64,000 nucleotides of DNA, taken from positions 34,680,914 through 34,744,913 of the forward strand of contig JARCOQ010000009.1 of the NCBI GenBank assembly GCA_029207755.1, given 5' to 3'. Positions 56,601 through 64,000 of this stretch are shown in pieces. The notes under the pieces were generated by a model. That model was not told where the DNA came from. It made no database searches and saw only the letters and a program-made list of their open reading frames with translations. This DNA comes from Chamaea fasciata. Its lineage: Eukaryota > Chordata > Aves > Passeriformes > Sylviidae. Numbering within the stretch: position 1 is the stretch's first letter; each line of letters begins with the position of its first letter. A program made the position numbers and the translations under genes.

Positions 56601-57240
56601 TCAGAATCATAGGATATCCTGAGCTGGAAGGGACCCACAAGGATCATTAAGTCTGATTCCTGGCCCTGCACAGGATCACTGGAGGAATCACAGCATGTGC
56701 CTGGAAGCACCAAGGCCTAACACCACCATGTCAACTAAACCACGGCATGAAGTGCCACATCCAGCCCTTCCTTAGACATCTCCAGGGAAGGGACTGCACC
56801 ACCTCCCTGGGCAGCCCATTCCGATGTCTAATCTCCCTCACCTTAAAGAAGTTCCTCCTAATGCCCAACCTAAAGCTCTCCTGGCACAGCTGAAAGCTAT
56901 GTCCTCTCGTCCTGACGCCTGATCCCCACGTGGCCAGTGTCCCCAGTCAGGGAGTTGCAGAGAGTGAGAAGGTACCCGAGTCCCCTTTTCTCCAGGCTCA
57001 ACACCCCAACTCCCGCAGCAGATTTGTGCTCCAGACCCTTCCCCGGCTCCGCTGCCTTTCTCTGCACTCGGTCCAGCACCTCAATGTCCTTCCTGAATTC
57101 AGGGGCCCAGAACTGGACGCAGCGCTTGAGGCGCAGCCCCACCACTACTGAGTACCGGGGGAAGAACCACCTTCCTGGTCCTGCCACCCACACTGTCCCC
57201 GGCAGAGGCCAGGATGCCACCGGCCTTGGCCACCAGGAAG
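56600..57240 (-). mobile_element. CR1 LINE fragment, antisense, abutting the HK1 promoter
   Basis: On the + strand it begins AGAATCATAGGATATCCTGA, followed by GAGCTGGAAGGGACCCACAA, the reverse complement of a CR1 3' end. It runs through TTCCTCCTAATGCCCAACCT and GGCCCAGAACTGGACGCAG to GGCCTTGGCCACCAGGAAGG. The minus-strand translation has the ORF2 tail (FWAPEFRKDIEVLDRVQRKA). It is 5'-truncated at about 57240. It ends about 350 bases before the HK1 start codon, and its CpG-rich 5' part merges into the CpG island. Confidence 0.88.
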
Positions 57241-57353
57241 GGTGGGTTTTCTTTTTTTCCTTTCCTTCCCCCCCAACTCCCAGGGAATCCTTCAGCAGCC
57301 GGTCCCCAGGGGTGCCGCAGAGCCCCTCCGGGCTACGGCGGGGCGCTGCCCTT

Positions 57354-57387
57354 CTCCTCCTCCTCCTCCTCCTCCTCTTCCTCCTCC
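57354..57387. repeat. (TCC)n polypyrimidine tract
   Basis: About ten TCC units with one interruption lie 206-239 bases before the HK1 ATG. The tract is complementary to the (GGA)n tract at 57468-57493. Confidence 0.9.
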
Positions 57388-57467
57388 AGGCCAGCACAGC
57401 GCCGAGCCACTCCTGCCGCGCACCCAGCACGTCCCGCCGGGCGGGGCCGGGCCGGGACAGCAGCAGC

Positions 57468-57493
57468 AGGAGGAGGAGGAGGAGGAGGAGGAA
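57468..57493. repeat. (GGA)n polypurine tract
   Basis: Eight to nine AGG/GGA units lie 100-125 bases before the HK1 ATG, directly before the GC box and the pentamer repeat. Confidence 0.9.
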
Positions 57494-57501
57494 GGGGCGG
57501 C

Positions 57502-57533
57502 GCTCGGCTCGGCTCGGCTCGGCTCGGCTCGGC
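57502..57533. repeat. GGCTC pentamer tandem repeat
   Basis: Five full GGCTC units plus partial units lie 60-91 bases before the HK1 start codon, likely in the 5'UTR or core promoter. Confidence 0.9.
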
Positions 57534-57592
57534 GCGGCCATCCCCGGGCCCCGCATCGCTGCGTGCGCGGAGCCGCCGCTGCAGCCGGCAGG

Positions 57593-57655
57593 ATGATCGC
57601 CGCCCAGCTCCTGGCCTACTACTTCACGGAGCTGAAGGAGGACCAGGTCAAAAAG
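57593..57655 (+). CDS. HK1: HK1 coding exon 1 (hexokinase-1, N-terminal anchor), partial gene
   Basis: It encodes 21 residues: MIAAQLLAYYFTEL, then KEDQVKK. This is nearly identical to the known N-terminal porin-binding helix of hexokinase-1, which docks the enzyme on VDAC at the outer mitochondrial membrane. It is 63 nt, as is HKDC1 exon 1, and ends in phase 0 at AAG|GTTAGA. Start choice: first ATG in the island, A at -3. The next exon (equivalent to HKDC1 exon 2) is not found before 64000, so the rest of the gene lies downstream of the window. HK2 has a similar first exon (MIASHLLAYFF type), but sequence and position after HKDC1 favour HK1. Confidence 0.95.
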
Positions 57656-58345
57656 GTTAGATGGACATCCCCCCCTCCCCCCGCCCACACCGCTTGGGGT
57701 TTTTTTTTTTTAATTGTTTTTTAAAGAAATATTTTAAATCTTTTTTCTCCGCACGTTCGTTTCGTTGCTTTGTCCCCAGAGCCATCCAGCTGCGGGAGAA
57801 AGGAGGGATAACCCCGCGTTTAAGCCCTCCAGAGCATCGCCGCTGGAGATGGGAGTGGGGCGTGGGTGATGGATGCACAGCGGCCGGTCAGGCAGGACCT
57901 GGGGGGGCTTTGGCTCTAAGGGGTGGCGGTGACGGCTTTTCCTGGTTTTCGTTGGCACCAGCATCCTCCGGGAAAGGGGCTCACCCCATCTTTCCACGGA
58001 TGCCTGTGAGCATCCCCACTCCAGCAGGCGAGGAGCAGGTAGTTTTTGAATTATGTGCCGCTGCAGGATCGGAATTTACAGGAAATGGTTGTCAGTTGTG
58101 CTTAAAAAGAAGCATTTCTATAGGCTTCTCTTCCGTCAGCATGAGGTGGTTGCTGCTGTGTGGTTGGTACAGCCCTGGGATCGAGCACTGCCACAAGGAA
58201 AAGGGTGCGGAGCGCAGGATAAATAAAAACATGGCAGTTGGGTCCTGGCTGAGCATATTGCAGAGCTGTAGGGAGCGGGGAGCCTGGGGCTAGGATGTGG
58301 GGGACGCAAATGGGGAAAAGAATTGCAAATGTCGATGAGTCGGGC

Positions 58346-58353
58346 TGACGTCA
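58346..58353. promoter_or_regulatory. HK1: CRE palindrome TGACGTCA
   Basis: The full 8-base CREB/ATF site lies in a GC-rich segment 690 bases into HK1 intron 1. A single 8-mer can occur by chance; the GC-rich promoter-proximal setting raises the likelihood of function. Confidence 0.4.
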
Positions 58354-61300
58354 GGACACGGAGGCTTCCCCTCTGCCACCTCCTCAGGCGGTGCCGTGTG
58401 ACCCCCCTGGGTGCGTGGCTGAAGGCATCCCTAAAATATTTCGGGAAAGCCTCAATGACAGCATTAGTAGTAGTGATTTGTAGCGTTCTTGGGGCTTGAG
58501 ACCTCTCCTCAAGCAGGAGAAGAGCAACCTCATCCCTTTGGGATTCTGACTGTGCCTCGGGAGACCTCAGCTCCAGTGGGTGGGGGACCCACTCGAGACA
58601 CGCTCGCTCATGCCCACTCCTCCCTCGGAGAAAACCCGAGACAGCTTCCCGTGGTTTCCACGTCTCCTTCCGTGCTTTTGGGTCTTTGGCTGTTCCGCCC
58701 GGCGCCTCTCGGGAGGAGCCCGAGGCTGCGCTCAGCCTTCTGCACCTCCCGGCGCCACGAACGTGGCCAGGATTTTGGCCCTCCGTGCTCCTTTGCCTGC
58801 GGGATTTGTGAGTGCTGCTGCTGGTGCCAGGCGTGCATGCCTGGCTAAGGCCGCCTCTCTCTCGCTGTGTGTGTTATATTTAGAAGGCCAAGATTAGCAC
58901 GAGTGTGTGTGGTGGCCAAGGAGCGGCAGAAAGGCTCTGGGGACGGCACAGGGGGAGCATGCAGGCACAGGGAAACCGCCGTGTTCTGGGGGTTATTTAT
59001 TGCAGGCCCGTTCGGCACCATGGGGCTGCTATTGTCTGACAGCATGGGAAACCGTTTGGCTAGGGAGCTGTAAAGCGTTCTTATGGATCAGTCTGGTTTT
59101 GTCTGGAAAAGTGGAGAGGAAAAAAATAAAGCCCATTCGAAAAGTCGAAAAAGCAGGCTACTGTTTTTAGAGGATGTAAGACATCTTTTCCTGTTTGTAT
59201 CCTTTTGGAACGGATATCGACCCTCCTCGGTTTCGGCTGTCCCGGAGGGAAGATGTGTGTGGCAGCCAGAGGCTTTGCTGCCCCGCAGCTGCTGAGAGCT
59301 GGTGGGCTCCATTCCCTGCATCCCCGTGGGGCAAAAGTGCTCTTGCTCCATCTCCGCCTGCTGCTTGTGAGCTTTGCGCTCCATCCGCGTACAGCTTCTG
59401 GGGATACGTGCCTGCACGGCTTCCTTTCAGGTCCCTCCCTCTCGGCTTCCGGAAGAGCAGCACTTTCTGCTGGTACGTGCCTGTGGCTGAGGGCTGCCAA
59501 CCGAGGCGTTGTCCCTACTCTCCGTGCTGCCTCGTGGGGCTCCTGGATGCTGTGCCTGCCCCTCTGCCTCCCTGGCCTGTCAGAGCCATCAGCTCAGCAT
59601 TTGGTGGCACAGCTGGCAGGTCACCTTCAGGATGCTGCTGTGGGTCACACTGGGGGTGTAAACGGGTTAAAAGTACCGACAAGCCATGGCTGAAGATTCT
59701 TCGTCTCTTGTGACCTTCTTTTCCTTATTTTTTTTTTTAATTCCCATCTCTGTGTAGCACTAATGCTCTGCAGCAGCCTTTCTACGTGGGAAGCCTTTCG
59801 AGGGGCATGGATGGGGCTGGTGGTTTCAGGCCTTGGGGATAACCTGCATCTAAGAACCACTGCTTCTGTATTGGTTCTGCTGGATTTGTGTGTATCCCCT
59901 TAAGTTTCAGTGTGGTGCTCTTCAAATTTGTCACTTTTGGACTGTGTTTCAAGAGGAGTCGTGGCGAGCAGGAGGAGTAGGCAGGGTGGAGGTGTAGCGT
60001 TGAAGACAGGGGTCGTTCAGGGCGTGAACTCTGTGGCCCCTGCAAGGGAGCATTTTCCAGTGAAACCACTTGTAATGGCAGTTCCACGTCACCTTCGTGT
60101 GCAGCGGCAAGCTGGCAGTGTGTGATGCCCTGTACTGTGTGAGCACACGTGTGGTCCAAGCAGTTTAAATTATCCAGATGTTTTTTGCCGGTGTCCGTTC
60201 CCTGAATGTCTGCGACGTTCCGGGGACAGCAGCAGGAGCTCAGCATCCCCCCCCCAGCTCAGACAGGGGACTTGGCACAAACTCAGCTGTGGCCCCGATT
60301 TCTCTAAAGAGCTGATTCCCATCCTGAGGGGTAAGGGAGTCACGGAGTGTCCCTGGCACGTGTGCCACTGGCCTGTGTGGGGAGAGCTTTGTAAAACTGC
60401 CTTTTGTTTCCAACAGGCTCGTACCTGCCGTAGCTGGCCCCAGCAAAGGGAGCCTCTAGGTGTTGCCTGGTTTCTGTCTGTCAGGGGAACAATATGTTTT
60501 TGTTGCCTTACCTGAGTGAAGAAAAAGGTCTTGCAATCCAGGAGTGACATGTAGATGTTTAACCTTGAAAAAACACATGATGGAATGGAGTATAAAATAC
60601 AACAGCTGGTATCAAGAAGAGCCCTGTGTTGGTGACCCGCCCCTGTAAAAGGCTTTTTAGGAACCAATCTGATAAGTCATAAGTAAGCAAAACAATTTCA
60701 AAATGTCTAAACTACTTGTTTTAACATGCTTTGGCTCCTGCTGAATCTTCCTCGTGCTGAAAGGAGTATGATTAGCTCTGCAGAAAAAATGTTTTCGTGG
60801 TGAAGGGTTTTGGTAGGAAGGCTGTGTCAGTGAAATAGGTGCTAATGATTTCTGAAGTTCTTGTGGGAGAGCTCTCTTCTTGGATACCACTGGCTGTCGT
60901 CAGTGTCCGGGGAATGAGGCATGTGTTTAAGGAGTGGCCTTTAGGTTTGAGCCTTTAGTTAGTTTAGCTGCTTGTTTAATTTATAATTATTTGCAATTGC
61001 TGCCGTGGCTGGATTTTCAGAAACTTCTTTTCCCCAAGTGCAAACTGCGTCTTTCCTATGTGACCAGGAAAAAATACGTGAACGGGGTTCACATGATGAA
61101 ATCCTATTTTTAAAAAAATTGCTCACAGATTCTGTCTAGTTTGTTTTGATTTGCTTTCTTTCAAGAAAAAGAGAGGAAAAGAAAGTGACTGAGCTCTTGG
61201 AGGACTCCCACAGTGGCAGACTGGGAAGATGCCCTTCCTCGGGGAGTGACTCTGAGGTGGCAGCTAAATAAAGGAGTGTTTTCTGCTCCTTGCCCACACA

Positions 61301-61626
61301 ACTGTGTGTCCGAAATTGTTCCTGCCCTCTGCCATCCCCTGGGAAGGGCTGGCACCTGTCTCCCATGGGAGCCTCAGTGGGGCTGAGCTCCTGTCTGTCC
61401 TGGGCAGTCTTTTCCACAGCTTCTCTGTGCATACGCCTGAGATTTGCTTTGTGATCGGCTTTTATTGCCGGCAGGGAGTTATTAAACGTCCATCCCGTAA
61501 TCCAGCCTCCGGCTCCCCCCGCCTCAAGTTATTTATGGCCATTTCCTGGGAGTTTTCCCTTGGAGGGCTGCACCTACTCCCTTGCTGCCACACTGCTGGA
61601 ATGACTAACCCTCTTCCCGCCTGGGA

Positions 61627-61702
61627 GAAAAAACCAAAAAACCAAAAAAAAAAAACCCCCAAAACAAACAAACAAACAAAAACCAAACAAAAAACCCTGC
61701 CT

Positions 61703-61743
<41 letters not shown>

Positions 61744-61774
61744 CCCCCCCCTCTCTATTTTTTTCCCCTAGTGT
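61627..61774. repeat. A-rich block followed by T39 and C8 runs
   Basis: About 70 bases of AAC/AAAC units including (CAAA)n are followed by 39 Ts (61705-61743), eight Cs and a further T-run. It lies within HK1 intron 1. The homopolymer length may be inaccurate. Confidence 0.9.
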
Positions 61775-62290
61775 TTTGTGGTTTTGGAAGCTGTCACACA
61801 TCGGAGTGACTTTTTTCCTCCCACCAGAGGCTCAGTGTCCCCGCCCCGGGAATCTCGGCGGTGGGGATGGATGGCCTCGGTGCCGTGAATCGCGATGCTC
61901 CCTGCGTGCAGGAGGGTCCAGCCCAATTATGTAAGGGCGCTGGCAGCGCTCATTGGTCTTTCACGGCAGCAAAAAGAGCCCTCCCTCCCGTTTTCCCTCG
62001 CTGCTGAGGGCAGCACAGGGGCAGAGGTGGGGAGAATGGGCTCGTCAGTCCTGACTGTGCAAACGCCACAACCTGCGCTCACAACAGGGCTTTCGGTGAG
62101 CGGGAATCCCTCCGCCCTGGTTTTGGGAGGAGGAGGCAGCAGTGGGGCTTTTGTAGAGGGGTGTGTTGATTGCACGGTGAGGTCTGACTGTGATTGATGT
62201 TTACTGTAGCTTTCACTGGGAGATCTGGGGAATCATCCCTCTGAGCGCCAGCGTGGGCTGCTGAAAGCTCAGCCTAGAAAAGAGGTTGGT

Positions 62291-62306
62291 CCCCCCCCCC
62301 CCCCCC
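62291..62306. repeat. C16 homopolymer
   Basis: Sixteen Cs, followed by G and CCCCC, in HK1 intron 1. Confidence 0.9.
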
Positions 62307-64000
62307 GCCCCTTTTAAAAGGAGTATTCTCATGCTCTGACATCATGGCTTTAGACACTCTGCTGAAAAAAAAAAACCATGGCAGGGTTTGCCATGAGGGA
62401 GAGGCCTTGCTTAGCCAGACTCCAGCCTCTGCATCCATCCCCAAAGCGTTTGGGGCTGCAGAGAGGGCACATGCCATCCAGGTTTTTATTCTTGGAGTGA
62501 AGTGATGCCAGTGGCTGGCTGTGGTTGTTGGTGTGAAGGGGCTGTCAGCCCAGGAGGGCGGCACAGGACACAGCAGGGATGTGGGGATGCTGCCCCGGGG
62601 TCTTGCATTTGGCCTCTGTTGTAAGAGAACCTGAGCTCAGCTCTTCTACCCTTCAGCTGTACGCCTGCACCGTCACGTCACCGGTTCGTGGGGAAAATGC
62701 ATGGTCTCATTTCATCGTGGTGTTATCAATCATGGTATTGTTCCTCTGCAAGCAATGACATTGAAAAGTTCACAGCTTGTGCAGCCTCTGGCTGTGTCCC
62801 CTGTGGTCCAGCCCTGTGGTTCAGGATCAGGCTGGCTAGCTGTGCCCAGCAGCACTCTCCATGCCTTCCACCTTGTCTGTGTAAATAAGTGCTGGCTCAT
62901 GGCAGGAGGGTGTCTGGCTCAGGGAGATGCTGTCTTTGGGGAGACCTTGAGTAGGCTGGGCAGGAGCACTTTCTGTACAAGCAATTAAACTGCTGCAGGT
63001 TTTATGGTCAGTTTAGGGTTTAATGATGTTTTGATTGCATTTCCTTTGTGAAGGGCATTATTCATCGCTTCGCATCTCAAAGCCCTCAGTGTATGGAGCA
63101 CTTGTGTACGTATGTTTCATGTAAAGTGTTTTATTGTGGCCTTGTTCTTGTAAGACATAATGCTGACTTGGAGATGAGCTGCTCTCAAGGCTTCTGGAGC
63201 AGCCAAGGAGACACACGGAGCCTTGGCACAGAGCTGGCCTAGGGTTTAAAATGAGGTGGCTTTTCCAGTTTTGCTGAGGACAGAAAACATGGGAAGGGCT
63301 TTATTTTTTCAGTCTGGCTAAGCTGCAAGCAAAAGTGATCCCAAAGGTGTGGCTTCGATCTGAGCCCTTTGTGGAACCAAATTTCCAAGGCAGGTAAAGA
63401 AACAGGGCAAGAATAGACTGGCAGCTGAGGAAAAAGGGTGGGAACTGTGTTTGGCAAGAACCCCTCAAGGCCACGTTGTGTTTTTCAGGCTTCAAAGCAT
63501 CTCTCAGTCTTCCTGACAGCGAGGGTGGTTGTAATATTATGGAAAGCAATATTGCTGGAAAACTGCCTCCTTTTTCCAAGGAGGTAAAGCAAGTTCCTGT
63601 CTTTGGAAGCCACAAGGGAGAAGTCAACAATTTTCATTTGATGCTTGGTCTTGAGAAGGAAGGTGCCACCTGCCCACAGTCAAGTTGTGTCTTTCCAGAC
63701 CCTCTGGTGGCTATAGCTTTGGAGTGTTATTGGGAAAATGATCTGCTACACGAAAAGAATTTCTCAGCCTGTGATGTAGCCCCAAAACTACTGTGGCAAG
63801 TCCTTCCCAACGTAAGGCTTTAAACACAAAGCGCCTCTGACACCCACATCACCCCGGCTGGGACAAGGTGCCAAAAGAGGGATTTTAAGCTCCTGCTGTT
63901 TAGCTCATGGACAGTCAGGAGAGCTGAGAAGTGGGGCAAGGGCTGGAGGTGGTGGTCTGAGGCCGTGGGCAGATGGTTTTGTGTGGAAGAGAGAAGGCAA

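Larger units (their letters stand above)
57020..57660 (+). promoter_or_regulatory. HK1: CpG-island promoter of HK1
   Basis: GC and CpG density peak at 57290-57650 around coding exon 1, with no TATA box. It contains a (TCC)n tract, a (GGA)n tract, a GGCTC pentamer repeat and GC boxes (GGGGCGG, 57495-57501). The ATG has A at -3 and there is no ATG in the preceding 170 bases. The start of transcription probably lies within 57400-57560. Confidence 0.75.
57656..64000 (+). other. HK1: HK1 intron 1 (5' part)
   Basis: At least 6.3 kb of intron. It holds a GC-rich start (to about 58850), a full CRE palindrome (58346-58353), an A-rich block followed by a T39 run (61627-61743), a C16 run (62291-62306) and a second CRE-like site (62673-62680). 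An AT-rich stretch at 60956-61010 has homeodomain-type cores. No second exon is recognised. Confidence 0.8.

Noticed and set aside
56897..57688. 263-codon minus-strand open frame over the HK1 promoter
   Set aside because: Its C-terminal part is CR1 ORF2 remnant in antisense, and the rest is GC-rich repeat translation (poly-Leu and Arg runs). It is not a gene.

Overview
The window is vertebrate nuclear DNA, most likely from a bird. It has long introns with GT-AG (and two GC-AG) splice sites, CpG-island promoters and several fragments of CR1 non-LTR retrotransposons, the dominant avian interspersed repeat. The gene order VPS26A - SUPV3L1 - HKDC1 - HK1, all on the + strand, is the known conserved vertebrate order (human 10q22). 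Species cannot be named from the sequence alone.

Layout. 1-462: last intron of VPS26A. 463-576: its last coding exon, followed by a 3'UTR with two AATAAA signals (753 and 2023). 2230-2720: CpG island with the SUPV3L1 promoter, including a perfect NRF-1 site and a GC box. 2349-19257: SUPV3L1 in 15 coding exons (802 aa), with two CR1 fragments in intron 1. 19260-24300: intergenic, no gene recognised. 24537-42083: complete HKDC1 in 18 coding exons (917 aa). 42084-43060: its 3'UTR with two possible poly(A) signals. 43060-56600: intergenic, with candidate regulatory DNA only. 56600-57240: a CR1 fragment in antisense orientation directly next to the HK1 CpG island. 57593-57655: HK1 coding exon 1 (21 aa). 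57656-64000: HK1 intron 1, running out of the window.

Biology. VPS26A is a retromer subunit for endosomal sorting. SUPV3L1 is the mitochondrial SUV3 RNA helicase, which works with polynucleotide phosphorylase in mitochondrial RNA decay. HKDC1 and HK1 are neighbouring 100-kDa-type hexokinases that arose by tandem duplication. Both begin with a 63-nt first coding exon encoding the hydrophobic mitochondrial outer-membrane anchor. HKDC1 shows the ancestral internal duplication in its exon lengths: exons 3-9 and 11-17 have identical lengths in the same order, and exon 10 equals the coding part of exon 18 plus exon 2.

I found no unknown multigene system. The main points for a second look are: a short uORF whose stop codon overlaps the SUPV3L1 start codon (ATGA); two GC-AG introns; the exon-10 fusion arithmetic; complementary TCC/GGA tracts and a GGCTC pentamer repeat at the HK1 promoter; CR1 copies next to two CpG-island promoters; and an inverted pair of forkhead-type motifs between HKDC1 and HK1.
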